Shown here piece by piece: positions 37,009 through 49,224 of a stretch of DNA of 64,000 nt (its first letter is position 1; each line of letters opens with the position of its first letter). Under the pieces are notes generated by a model. That model saw only the letters and a list, made by a program, of their open reading frames with translations, was not told the origin of the DNA and ran no database searches. The stretch lies in the NCBI RefSeq assembly GCF_036669915.1, contig NC_089312.1:4746938-4810937 (forward strand). Reading direction: 5' to 3'. The translations under genes were made by a program, and so were the position numbers. This DNA comes from Pocillopora verrucosa (Eukaryota > Cnidaria > Anthozoa > Scleractinia > Pocilloporidae).

Positions 37009-38125
37009 GTTAATAATAAACATGAAAAAATATCAGATAGCTTATCATAATTAAGCATAAGCAAAGCGCGCGCATCAAGTGCAAAAATAATTTATTCAAA
37101 CCGTGCGTTCGGTCAAAACAACCGCGTACGATCAAAACAATAATATGCAATGATATCTTCACATCTTTAAGGCACAAAAAGGTTCTACGACCAGCTAAAC
37201 AGTTCAAGGAATTGTTCAGTCTGTGTCCGAATCACTTTCAATGAAATGGAATCGTCGTTTCCAAGGTTTAACCATGTTTGTTTTTAATTTCGGCGTTGGA
37301 TAGCTCGAGCAAAGTGTTAAGCTGGGTCGGTTCGTAATTTTTTATTTCCTTGGCAATTCCCTTCACACCACTTTTTCCAAACCGACAACCAAAAAGCACC
37401 GCTTTTTCTAGTGTTTTCGTTGTTTGAGCTATTTTTCAGGGGCGGTGGCGAAAGAAAACTTACCTAAAACGCCGGCCATTGTTTCTTTCGCAAATTTTCA
37501 AATTCTGTTGCGACATCCAAGGCTCGCATTTGATTGGCTATCTGTGAGTTTGTGAACAAAGTGATCCTCGCAGTAATGTGCACTACTTAGGCAGTAGTGA
37601 AAATAAGGCCTGAAAAAAATTCAGGCCTGTACGGGATTTGAACCCATGACCTCTGCGATACCAGTGACTTTCATATATTCTTTACCGTTTATCTGTGAGT
37701 TTCTTTGATTATTGACTAATCAGAATGTCTGATCTGTTACTTTCTTTGCACTGAATTAACCCTCTTTTGCACTGAATTAACTCTCTTCTGCACAGAATAA
37801 CCATCACAAGTATGATTTCAGACCAAAATTACACGACACGAGGTTCAATTACCACTTTATTACATCCATTCTGAAATTATTCAAATACAGGACTTAGTCA
37901 GTTCAAATATTTTAATGAAGCAGTACTAAGTTGGTTTGAAACTAAATTCATCAATTTTTTGGGGGAAAAAAATGTGGCAAAATTTGCCACATGACACTCT
38001 TTGTTTTTCATTTTCCTGCAATTTTGATTGTTTACTTTAAAGAAGACTTGAAGTCTGATTGGTTGTTTTGTTTTTTAGTGTAGCCTCCTCAGTGGCTGGG
38101 AAAAAGATGCAGTTTAAAGTAAAAA
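37009..38125. other. Repeat-rich intergenic DNA with SINE fragment
   Basis: No gene is supported. A minus-strand SINE fragment at 37612-37665 keeps a good B box (GGGTTCAAATCC) but no A box. Positions 37800-38125 match 47212-47515 upstream of FReD5. Confidence 0.5.
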
Positions 38126-38640
38126 ATGGTGCGATTCGTGAATAAATCGCACCAATTAGAGCCGATCAGATTACAGGGACCACCAGTGATTTCAAAATGG
38201 GTAATTAAGCGTGGAATTGCACTTGCGCATGAAGTGATATTGTCTCGCTTCTACGTAAACATAAAAGCTATCGTCAAATTGTCACAAAGTTTTCTACAAT
38301 TTCATTTTAAAGTGTTTCCAAAACCATTGTCACCTTTTGAAGAGCCGACAACGAGAAAGCGAGAAAGTCCTGTGAACACGGCCCAGAAAATGGCAAGCAA
38401 AAGTTCAACCAAACAAGACGAAGAAGCGACAACGGAAGAAGTGCCAGGGTCGATTGCCATATATACAGAAGAAGAAATAAATACCTTTAATCGCGATGTT
38501 AAACTTTCAGTGCTTTCGCTTGGTCACTTCATTTCTTTCAGTTTTGCCACCAAAGATGTAAAAGGTGTAAAATTTTCCTTCTCGAGGAAATGATTTCGAA
38601 ATTTTAAAAAAGATTTTAAAGATAAACGGCTTGTAAATTC
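38126..38640 (+). repeat. Crypton/KIAA1958-like first-exon block, copy 1
   Basis: Open on the plus strand from 38126 to 38593; the plausible coding part starts at an internal ATG (about 38390) reading MASKSSTKQDEEATTEEVPG and IAIYTEEEINTFNRDVKLS. The second copy at about 47880-48060 has a small deletion and a shifted frame. The acidic leader followed by EEEINTF resembles the N-terminus of KIAA1958/Crypton-related proteins in cnidarians. No recombinase domain follows. Tentative. Confidence 0.35.
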
Positions 38641-38949
38641 ATTGAAATACCAGTATTATCCTTATGATAGAGCGAAGTTTATTTAAAAAGTTTGAAAACA
38701 AATGTAAAAACAAGCACAAGGTACAAATAAAGTTGTTGAAGATTCAAACGTGCACACCTGACCTTGCTTCCCATTCGCTAACGCAATGACGGTTCTGAAA
38801 GTTGACTTTGAAATGGCTATCTGGTTCGCGTGTTCAGGATAAAAACAAAAAACATTATTACTTTTTTCTTTTTTTGTTATTTTTATTCAATTATTCGCGA
38901 TTCGTGCAATATCGGTTTTCGCGTGCAATTTAACGCCGAATTCCCTCGT

Positions 38950-39840
38950 CAGGTAATGAATTTTACCATATAATACGCGTGGATATTTTGCGAGTTACGC
39001 AGTATTTTTTCGAGCCCCGAAGGCTTATTATTATCCACCGTTATTTAAGTTTTGATTTTGGTGTGCGAAATACATCCTACGGTCTCAGCTGTGCATCGTA
39101 TCGATCGCATGGGGAGAACTCGACAGACGAAAACAACCTGCACGAAACCATCAAAGTTGTACTTTGTGACCAACAAAAAAATCTGTCGCGCTTAAAAGTT
39201 CGTTTCTCTAAAAGTCAAGCCCAGAAAAACTAGCGACCCTTAAAACTAGTTGCCCCTTATTTTTTTCCCTGTTCTACACTTTAATGTGGGGGGGGGGGGG
39301 ACTTTAAACCGTAGCAAATTTTGCGTGCTCTCTACATACTAGTGGAATGATGACCAGCGTTATTTTCGTGCTTAAATGTGTAGTTTCTTACCTTCTGTTC
39401 AAGTAATTATATTAAGACTAACTCTTAAATTTTCACCAAGCCAATCAAAAAGATGTTTTGGAAGGTTAAAAGAAGCTTTTTCAAGCTTGGGTCATGAAAT
39501 TGAGATTAGACAATCAGTTTTGCCGCTAAAAAAGTTCAGCGGCACGAATCGTTCGGGAGATTAATTTTAGGAATTGTTCCATTTGCGTCGAGCAGTTCGC
39601 CAACCGTTTGATTATAATTATTAATTTGGTCAAAACAGGAGTTAGAGAGGGAGAATTGGGCGCTATAAGTGATGATTTCGTCGAGCAACGGCTTTAAGAG
39701 GATGCAAGTGGTTACGAAAACTCTATAAATATATTTTACACTTCCTAACAAAACTAACATGACGTGAAGACAAACTCAACAAGTAAAATCAAGAAAAAAT
39801 TCGGCATTTGAATGCTACAACAAATTACAAGTGAATAAAA
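38950..39840. repeat. Interspersed repeat copy plus poly-G tract
   Basis: Positions 38950-39570 correspond to 3300-3900 and 48440-49100. A run of 14-15 G lies at about 39286-39300. Positions 39660-39840 (GATGATTTCGTCGAGCAACG onward) recur at 44345-44520 and 49190-49250. This last site is uninterrupted here, while at 49.25 kb it carries a MITE. Confidence 0.6.
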
Positions 39841-40159
39841 TTTCAAGGTTTATTTTCCCTATTGTATAAACACGACTACTAGCTCTTCATTGCAAAAATT
39901 ATTTCCCTCAAATAGTTTTAGTACTTTTTATCAAGGTCTAACTTTTTTCTGTTTATCATGGCTCTACCAGGCTTCTTTCCCTGACATCGGCAAATTTCTC
40001 ACCAAGTTGCTTCAAGAATCTTAGATTCCCAAAAGCTTTAGCGACATGTGTTAGGCAGAGTGAGGTTGATGTATCCCAGTTAGAAATTATTTTAAAGAGA
40101 TCCAGTTTTGATTTTAGATAATGATATTCAAACATTGAGCCACAATTAATTTTTGATAC

Positions 40160-40506
40160 ACGAAAAGAGATTTAGCCCACCATTATTCCCTTGTAAATGA
40201 AATTTTCGTCCTCGGTAAATTAGCAAATCCAACAAATCCATCAGAGTCGCTTAGCTGACATTTGAATTTCCCTGAGTCGCCCTTTTGGGTTCCAAAGTCG
40301 TAAGATTGACATCGCTCTTCATTCACACACTCTAACTGACAGGAATTCTTATTTTTTTCCCCCACTTCTGTTTCTTTTATCAGGCTTCCGTTCAGCTTTT
40401 GTCCTTCTATCTTGTCAGCAAAGTTAACAGCTCTCAGATCTGGCTCTGAAATACGGCCCATGTCGTACGCAACGGCACAAAGAAGAAATGTTATGCAGAG
40501 ATGCAT
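40160..40506 (-). pseudogene. Orphan type-B PAN first exon, frameshifted
   Basis: From ATG at 40506 the frame encodes a signal peptide (MHLCITFLLCAVAYDMG) and a type-B PAN domain (KLNGSLIKETEVGEKNKNSC, CQLSDSDGF). Near 40217 one T is missing (GCTAACTTTACC became GCTAATTTACC), shifting the frame before the exon end, and the donor GTAAGC is GTGGGC. No EGF or fibrinogen exons follow at lower coordinates before FReD4. It most resembles the PAN scraps of FReD1, so it may come from the FReD1 lineage. Confidence 0.8.
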
Positions 40507-40906
40507 GTGTAATCTTCACCGTCGGTAAGTTTATGATGAAGAAAAATGAATGTTTGTTTCATTTCTATCTGATTTGGTAACTAGGCAAGCAGGTGTAAGG
40601 AAATTGAGAAATTGAGATTTGGGTTCAACCTTAGAAGAAAGTTAAAGTCAACTTCTTTTTTGTGCCGTCAGAAAGTCAATGACGAAGGTAGAACCAAGCT
40701 GTGGGACCAAGTTTTGGAATGGTAGTGTGCACTGCGAATTGCATAAAACTTTTAAGCCCGTTGACAATTCAGGCTTGTTTTAATTTGTTAAGGTTTTGTG
40801 TGTTTCCTGTATTTCCCTGAGGCACTTTGGCTTTTGATTGTTTATTTCTCTTTTGTGTGTATGCCTCATGCAGTTTGCTTAATGAACACAGGATTCGCGG
40901 ATACTG

Positions 40907-41210
40907 CCACAAAACAAATTGGTCATCACTAAGCTTACCATGTGATTTTATCACATACAAATATTTCAATTTGAAAATTGAATAAACCAGGGTTCTTTAA
41001 CGAAAATTTTTTTTTTCAACGAATAAAATTATATTTTTTCAAATAAAAATACGTTTTGTCAATAGAAATATATTTCATCGAATAAAAATATTTTTATCGA
41101 ATAAAGATATATTTTTATTACATTTTGCTCCATTTCGGCAACCATAGTAGACGAAAGAAACGATAAAATTCATTTAAAAATCCTGACTGCATAATGAAGA
41201 CAGAATTCTT
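40907..41210. mobile_element. Right-arm fragment of AT-rich inverted-repeat element
   Basis: It matches 23535-23815 and beyond (shared junction ACTAAGCTTACCATGTGATT, then TTTATCGAATAAA-type units and the flank CATTTTGCTCCATTTCGG). The left arm and most of the central reading frame are absent. Confidence 0.65.
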
Positions 41211-41884
41211 TTTTCATCCTGGGGTTGTGGTTTTAGTCTGCAATCAAGCTTGAAGACTGATGACTTCTTCACCGATTCGCTGGCTCCGTCATTTTATTTT
41301 TTACTCAAACGCAAGATGTTGAGGTAGAACTGACTATTTTAGTGAAAATAGTGTTATTTCCTGTATTCAGTAACTTCTCCCCCACCTTGCAATTATTTTT
41401 TGTTCAGTTCTGTAATTTCCTAGAAGGTAACGAAAAGAAACGAAAGTAACAGTAACGAAATAACTTCTCCATCAGACAATATTTCAGACATTAAACGTTT
41501 AATTAGAATTAAGCCCACCATCAGTATCTATGAAAGTCTCAACTGATGAAATAAGTAATGTTTTCAAAATACGAATTAAAAAGCCTTTCTATATGAGCGA
41601 CATATATTCAAAGACAGAAAAAGTGCTTTATACACGTAGCTATATGACTATCAATAAAACTATTGCAAAAACAAAATTTTAAAAAGTTTATCACCACTAA
41701 AAGCGTTGAAAGACTACTGTTAAACGCGCCATCTGCAAACAAAATGCCGCATTTATCGAACTTGTATATTACAATCATCACAAATTAAAAATAATTATAT
41801 CTCTAAGCTTAACAGATATCTTCAATTCATAATTAGAAGCTACAATTTGCTGTCGGCTAAAAAACGCAACTACCACAAATGAAA
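41211..41884 (-). other. 3' flank of FReD5
   Basis: From about 41445 it follows the 3' flank of FReD1 and FReD2 closely. The conserved AATAAA-bearing segment is interrupted by the preceding repeat, so the FReD5 polyadenylation site may differ. No exon is seen. Confidence 0.45.
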
Positions 41885-43068
41885 TCATGCTGGTCGAATT
41901 TTGATCTCGGTGTGCTTTAAAGAATATCCTAGTCCTCGAAATGACCGCCACGTAATACCTTGTGCGTTACCTCCGCCCTTGTACAAACCATTTGGATTGG
42001 CGTTATGGCAGCTTTTATACCACCATCCACCTTTATAGTCTAACGCACAGTTTCCGCTGTTATGAACGTCGTTATCTTTGTCTTTGGTTGTAAACCTCAT
42101 GTTTCTAGGATATCAAATGCATTTCGTAAGAAACTGAGAAAAAGCGAGGAAGCAATGCTTCTAGCAGCATATCATAGTCAATAAAGTGCAACTGGCACCA
42201 CATGGTGGGAAATATCCAAGGAGCACTAATTGTCAGCAGTGTACATAAAAAGATTCCCCTATCAGGAAAGTTCGAGAAAATGGAACGGTGAGCAACGTAC
42301 ACTTGTTTGTTATAGTTAAGCAAGCAGGAATTTTATGTCATCTTGTTGAAAGGAGCATTCCTGGTTAGCAAAAAACTGGAAGTTAAAATATCTGATCGGC
42401 AATGACGCAGTTGAGCTCAGATTTGTCTTATGTAGAAAAAAGCTGATCAGCTTAAGAGTAGGGGATCCTCAGCTTCCAACAATCATCAACGTATTTCCAA
42501 TTCTCGGGCAGGAGACTTTTTGAAACTACCCTTGTATTACAAGTCATTCTCAGAGTAAAGTACAAAAGGGTACTATGAGACATACCTGATAGGCATCGTG
42601 TGCGAAATCAATGAGTCGCCTGCAGTGCCTCGGTATCCATCGATTGTCACCCGATAATTATCGCTTTCGTTGGCCACAGCAAAAGTCGTGTACTCGGCAA
42701 ATCGTCGGTCGCCTTCGTAATCCTCCATATCAATTCGAAACGCCATGCTGGCAGATGCAGTCAGACGGTGAAGATAATCGTTTCCGAGCCAAAACTCGCC
42801 TTTCAGATTTCCAAAGCCTTTTTTGTATGATTCCCAGTCGACATAAAAGTCCACAGAGCCATCCATGCGCCTTTGAAAGATGGTCCATCCTCCGCCATCA
42901 GTTGTCATGTCACACAGCACTTGAAAGGGTTCTTCTTCATCAGGGTAAACCCAGTACACACCGTCAGTTTTGGAACCAGTTTGATAATAATCTAGACAGT
43001 TCTTGGCCGGGCAATCTAGAAATAACGAAAAAAAGTAAAACGCTTTGACGATAACAAAAATTATTTAT

Positions 43069-43104
<36 letters not shown>

Positions 43105-43668
43105 GATGTTTTTGTAATGGAAGTGACATCCTTGATCTTTCATTCCCTTATCTGTCCCGGGCATTTTCAGTATGTCACTCTTCCAGAGTTGTTTTTGTCT
43201 TTCCCCGAACAGATCTCCACTTACCTTTAATACACTTACAAATATGAGTGTCTGATTTGTAGTCAACAACACAAGTTTCATTCTCCTTGCAAGGATCATC
43301 TTCCTCGCAGGTGCTCTAAAAATTAAAAAAAAAAAAACAGTTTACCAAAAGATTTCAATAGGATGATGGCAGACTTTTTCGTTTAAGAAGGTTCTATAGG
43401 GCTTTGTGACCGAGATCTAGGTGCGAACATAGCGCGAACTTGAAAAGTGTTGACATTCATAACATGGCGGCTCTATACGATCGCACGATTGTTATCTGAA
43501 AAGGTGTGATAAAACAGTTAATTTAGTGTCAACAACTGAGTTGAAATTGGCCTGACGAAGGGCTAACGCTCGAATTGTCAGCTTTTCAACCTTTTACGGT
43601 GGCCAATTTTCGTTTTCAACTCACAGAGTTGTTAACACTAAATTACCTGCTATACTCTCCCACCGACA

Positions 43669-43703
<35 letters not shown>

Positions 43704-46442
43704 AGGCATGCGTTAAAAACAGTTTAACAGTTTTTATTTAATGGAATCTTGGGTTTCCAGTAACTGCACCCGTAATATTTTTAGGCCTTCTACGCCTGAA
43801 AAAGAAGTCAACCGAGAAGAAAACACCGTGGGAAAAATTACCAACAGGCGACAGATCGCGACAGATTCGAAAGTTTACGCATGCTCAGATACAGATTTTG
43901 GCGAAGTTCTATTCTATTACGTGCTGTTTTGCGACAAAAAAAATAGGGATCTTTCGAGCAAGATTTATCGCGTTTCCTTTGGTGGAATTTGAAGTAGATG
44001 AAGAAAACAAAAAATTGCAAGTAGCCAAGGAAATTTCGGCTTTTAAATGATCGGCTGGACAAATTTCATAAATTGTGAAAATTATTAGAGCTTTCACCGA
44101 AGAAAATTGAAGAAAATCAAAGGCAAAGCCAAAAATTACCATTGGCGAGCGTCTCCCTTCGTGGAGTCTTAGCTCAATAAGAAAATCATTCATATATTTT
44201 ATCATTTGTTTTTCTCGAGCTCTTGTTTAAACAAAATTAATTATTAAATGAAAAAAAGGGTCAAATATACCACACGATGTGGAGAAATTCCTGAAATGAG
44301 TTTACTAATCCTTTCTCCTATCCTATCATTGCCTTTATTTAACTGATGATTTCGTCGAGCAACGGCTTTAAGAGGATCCAAGTGGTTACGAAAACACTAT
44401 AGATATATATTACACTTCCTTACATAACTAACACGACATGAAGACAAACTCTATTAGTAAGCTTAAGAAAAAAATTCGGCATTTGAATGCTACAACTGCA
44501 AATTAAAAGTGAATGAAATATCTTAAATAAATACAGAACTCAGATTGTGCAATTCTATTCTTGTATTATTACAAATTATGGAAAGCCGTTAACATAGTGC
44601 TGTCTTCCTTTGTTTGACAATTTTTTCTGGCTGACGACGGCCGCATCCCGCTTTATTTCGAGATTTATTCCTATGTTGGAGTCTTCTGTGTTATTTCTAA
44701 CTACATTTCATCAACCATAAGTGTTTAGAGGAAATTTGTATTAGATTATGATTCATCTTAAGGTAGATTCATTTCACGAAAGGATGCCTTAGTGAGGAGT
44801 TCTCGTTCCTTCTCTGACGAGAACCTCTGAGGTCTTCATAACAGGTGCTCCTCGGCACCGATAACTCTAGAAAGATATTGTATTCTTTGGAATCAGTTGA
44901 CTCAATTGAGACGTGAAACAACGTCTTTAATATGACCTAGTTGTCTATAAAGGCTGATAAAACCCCGTAGATACATAAAATATTTTAAAAGGCTAAAGTT
45001 TCAAGTACTTTATCGTGTTTTAATCATTTCAACTTCCCAACCTTTCCAAGCTCGGCATGTGTCCTCAAGACCCAGTAATTACTAACTCACAATGCAAGGT
45101 AAACAGTACCAAAATTGCTGCATCATCTAAAGAGTTAGTCGGTTTTTTTCCTGTATTCCTCCATATAATGTTTCATACTCTCTTGTAAAATTTACCTAAC
45201 ACACAAATCGGTCCGAGCCACTCAGCTGGCATCTGTTGGCCGCCTTGCCATGGATGGGAAGGAAGTTGTTTGACAAACATGGATATTCCAAGCTTTAAAA
45301 ACCTCTTTTAACCTTCCAAATAATATTTTTTTAATTGGCTTGGTGAAAACTCAACTAGCGGTCTCTGTAAGAGCGGTCCAAGGCGTTTTTCATTGGAAAA
45401 AAGTTTTGCCTCAAACTTTGCCCATTAAACTATTATTGGTAGTAAGTAAATAAAACCACATTGGTTTCTGAAAATTAAATTTAAAGTTTTTTTTTAAAGT
45501 TCTTAATAATCAAAGCTGCAAAAGTCCCTTTTTTAATCTCCTGCGACATCGAAACTTTCAAAAGTTGACAAGTTTACTCCTTATAACACATCACACGCAG
45601 CAAGAAATCGTTTGTATTCCTAAATTGTGTGATATATAAGGGATGAGGTAAGCATTTAAGTTGAAAGATTTAGGGTAAACTTGTTTTGCTTTAAGGGGGC
45701 GAACTTGTGACGGGGCAAAACTTTCATAAATCGACTGAAGCACGGATGGGAAAACGCTTGAATCTTCATCAGCAGGATTTATGTGAAAAGTAAAGTAAGG
45801 TTTATATCACTTATTGTAAAAATCGTTTGCAAAAATTATTTCCTTAAAATAGTTTTAGTACTTTTTATCAAGGTCTAACTTTTTCTGTTTATCATGGCTC
45901 TACCAGGCTTCTTTCCGTGACACAAACATCGGCAAATTTCCCACCAGGTTGGCACAAGAATCCTAGATTCTTAAAAACTTTAGCGACATATATTAGGCAG
46001 AGTTAGGTTGATGCATTTCAGCTAGAAAACATTTTAAAGAGATCCAGCTTCGATTTTAGAGATAAAATTCAACCATTGAGCCTCAATTAATTTTTGATAA
46101 ACTAAAAGAGATTCAACTTACCTTTATTCCTCTGTAAATGAAATTTTCATCCTCGGTAAAGTTAGCAAATCCAACAAATCGATCAGAGTCGCTTATTTGA
46201 CATTTGAATTTCCCTGAGTTGCCCTCTACGATTCCAAAGTTGTAGGATTGACATCGCTCTTTATTGACACACTCAAATCGACAAGAACTTTCCGAATCCA
46301 CTTCTATTTCTTTTATCAGGCTTCCGTTCAGCTTTTTTCCTTCCAACTCTTTGGCAAAGTTAACAGCTTTCAAATTTGGCCCTGAAATACGGCTTATGCC
46401 GTACACAACTGAACAGGCGAGATTAAATATCCACAGATACAT
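41885..46442 (-). CDS. FReD5: secreted lectin with type-B PAN exon
   Basis: Four in-phase exons: 46442-46122 (321 nt), 43315-43225 (91), 43015-42586 (430), 42104-41885 (220); 1062 nt, 353 residues. I start at the ATG matching FReD4 (MYLWIFNLACSVVYG); an in-frame upstream ATG would add nine residues ahead of the signal peptide. Exon 3 has one extra codon (DCPAKNC against DCPKNC). The EGF segment ends ICKCIK. The fibrinogen domain keeps [27 protein letters not shown] and [15 protein letters not shown], with the family TGA stop. It duplicates FReD4 at 10.4-kb spacing, including the relic type-A PAN exon in intron 1 (45290-45151). The intron also holds a degraded palindromic element and a (CT)n tract. 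Role by family: extracellular lectin. Confidence 0.88.
43073..43102 (+). repeat. (CT)n microsatellite in FReD5 intron 2
   Basis: About fourteen CT units directly follow the exon 3 acceptor region, expanded from a shorter CT-rich stretch seen in the other FReD genes. Confidence 0.9.
43518..43710. mobile_element. Degraded copy of the palindromic element
   Basis: It begins TTAATTTAGTGTCAACAAC, keeps the centre CGAAGGGCTAACGCTCGAA and ends with the tail CAGCACCACAGTTTCTTTAG shared with 18693-18750. Much of the left arm is deleted. It lies in intron 1 of FReD5. Confidence 0.8.
45151..45290 (-). pseudogene. Relic type-A PAN exon in FReD5 intron 1
   Basis: The same half-exon as in FReD4 (34815-34678), broken at the same repeat junction, so the break predates the FReD4/FReD5 duplication. 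The donor is destroyed differently (CAGGAAAAAA). Confidence 0.85.
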
Positions 46443-47499
46443 GTTTACTCTCCATGGAAAGCTTTTCACGTGAACTGATGTGGAAATTTCTTTGACTTTG
46501 AGCGACGACCTAGTTAGGTTAGCAGGTGAAAATAAATTCTTAAAGTGAAGAAATAGCTTGCAGCAATTTCTTTACGCTCTTAATACGCAAAGAATGCGCT
46601 CGGGAGGTCTTGTACAATAATTACCTTTTTTTTTACATAAAAGGAAATACACTCCCTTTACTTGTGATTTCCATATTAATCTCTTTAACGACACGATGAG
46701 GCCCCTAGTGGGGATCTCGTAAATAAACCTTTTTCATCATAATTTTTGTAATCATCATACCTCAGGCAGAGTGGACAGTTGTTATCAATATACACCTTGC
46801 GAAGTAGAGCATTCAAATGCTGACTGATCAAATATATTTTGATTAGATACAACGTAAAAGTCTTTCCTATAGCTACAGGTTTACAGTACGACGAACTGAT
46901 GCTAACATAATTTTTTCCGCATTCATAATTAAGGGCCACCTCGGAAGTACTTCATATTTATCATTGTTTCATCTTTACTCCTACTAAACTAAAAATTAAC
47001 TTTTCGCTTCATTTAAGAATTCTCTTTAAATATGTATGAGTTACGTCCCTAAAAAATTCATACACCTTATTTGATGGTTTAACATAGAATCGCATGGCTA
47101 AAGGTAAACTCGCGGTCTGATTGGCTATCGAGGAGAGGGTATTTATAATCGTAATTGAATTGAGTGGAGTGCAATTTGAGCTGAAATCATACGCGTGATT
47201 TCGATTTGAAATCACAAGTATGATTTCAGACCAAAATCTCACAACATGAGGTTCAATTACCACTTTATTACCTCCATTGTTAAATTGCCCAAATACAGGC
47301 CTTGGTCAGTTCAAATATTTTATTAATGCAGTACTAAGCTGATTTCAAGTTGAATTCATCCATTTTTTGGGAAGAAAAAAAATAAGAGTTTTGGAAACAA
47401 TAGTTGCAAAATTTGCCTCATGATACTCTTTGTTTTTCATTTTCCTGCAATTTTATTGGTTACTTTAAACAAGCCTTGAAATCTGATTGGTTGTTTTGT
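46443..47499. other. FReD5 upstream region
   Basis: Parallel to 36094-38120 upstream of FReD4. It contains the paired minus-strand ORF (46685-46939; NYECGKNYVSISS, NNCPLCLRYDDYKNYDEKG). The foldback element present at 36838-37008 is not here, so that insertion postdates the duplication or was lost. Confidence 0.5.
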
Positions 47500-49100
47500 T
47501 TTTAGTGTAGGCTCCTCGTTGGCTGGGAAAAAGAGGCAATTTAAAGCAAAAATGGTGCGATTCGCACCAATTAGAGCCAATCAGATTACAGGGACCACCA
47601 GTGATTTCAAAATGGCTGTAATAGAGCGTGGAATTGCACTTGTGCATGAAGTGATATTGTTTCGCTTCTACGTAACCATAACAACTATCGTCAAATTGTC
47701 ACAAAGTTTTCAACAAAACCATTTTCACCTTCTGAAGAGCCAAAAGCAAAAAAAAGCGTTTCTCAAAGTAAGCCTGAGGTTCTTCCCTGTTTTGAAATGA
47801 ACTACAAATTCTTGGAGAGGGATAAAAAAAACCTCTTTCGCTAGCGACAACGAGAAGGCGAGAAAGTTCTGTGAACACGGCCCAGAAATTCAACCGAACA
47901 AAACGAAGAAGCGACAACGGAAGAAGTACCAGGGTCGATTGCCATATATACAGAAGAAGAAATAAATACCTTCAATTGCGATGTTAAACTTTCAGTGGTT
48001 TCGCTTGGTCACTTCATTTCTTTCAGTTTTGCCACCAAAGATGTAAAAGGTGTAAATTATTTTCCTTCTCGAGGAAATGATTTCGAAATTTTGAAAAAGA
48101 TTTTAAAGATAAACGGTTTGTAAATTCAGTGAAATACCAATATTACCCTTAAGATAGTGTGAAGTTTTTTTAAAAAGTTTGAAAACAAATTTAAAAGAAA
48201 GCACAAGGTACAAATAAAGTTGTCGAAGATTCAAACGTGTACCACTGACCTTGCTTCCCATTCGCTAACGCAATGACAGCTCTGACAGTTGACTTTGAAA
48301 TGGCTTTCTGGGGCGCTTGCTCAGGATAAAAACAAAGAATATTATTACTGTTTTCTTTTTTTCTTATTTTTGTTCAATTAATCGATTCAAGGAAATCGCA
48401 TAATTCGTGCAATATCGGTTTTCGCGTGTAATTTAAGGCGGAATTCCCCCGTCAGGTAATGAATTTTCCTATATAAAACGCGTGGATATTTTACGAGTTA
48501 CGCAGTATTTTTTCGAGCCCCGAAGGCTTATTATTATCCACCGTAATTTAAGTTTTGATTTTGGTGTGTGAAATACATCCTACGGTCTCAGCTGTGCATC
48601 GTTTCGATCGCATGAGGAGAACTCGATAGACGAAAACAACCTGTACGAAACCATCAAAGTTGTACTTTGTGACCAACAAAAAATCTGTCGCGCTTAAAAG
48701 TTCGTTTCTCTAAAAGTCAAGCCTAGAAAAACTAGCGAAAAAATCAAAGTTTGGATCGTTCAGTACAGCTATTTTGTTGCCCCTTATTTTTTTCCCTGCT
48801 CTACACTTTAATGTGGGGGGGGACTTTAAAACCGTAGCAAATTTTGCGTGCTCTCTACATACTAGTGGAATGATGACCAGCGTTATTTTTCGCGCTTAAA
48901 TGTGTAGTTTCTTAACTTCTGTTCGAGTAATTATATTAAGACTAACCCTTAAATTTTTATCAAGCCAATCCAAAAAATGTTAGCTGGAAGGTTAAAAAAC
49001 GTTTTTTCAAGCTTGTGTCATGAAATTAAGATAAGAATATCAGTTTTGCCGCTAAAAAAAAGTTCAGCCGTACGAATTGTTCGGGAAATTAATTTTAGGA
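47500..49100. repeat. Second copies of the Crypton-like block and interspersed repeat
   Basis: Positions 47500-48130 match 38090-38650 (EEVPGSIAIYTEEEIN readable near 47935) and 48440-49100 match 38940-39570. No intact gene. Confidence 0.55.
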
Positions 49101-49224
49101 ATTGTTCCATTCGTGTCGAGTAGTTTTCGCCATCTAATGATTAATTTGGTCAAAACAGAAGCTAGAGAAAGAGAGAATTGGGCGCTATAACTGATGATTT
49201 CGCCGAGCAACGGCTTTAAGAGGA

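Noticed and set aside
42611-43048. Long plus-strand open frames across fibrinogen exons (also 7620-7871, 19776-20027, 32399-32794)
   Set aside because: They are antisense shadows of the conserved exon 3 in each FReD gene and carry no domain of their own.
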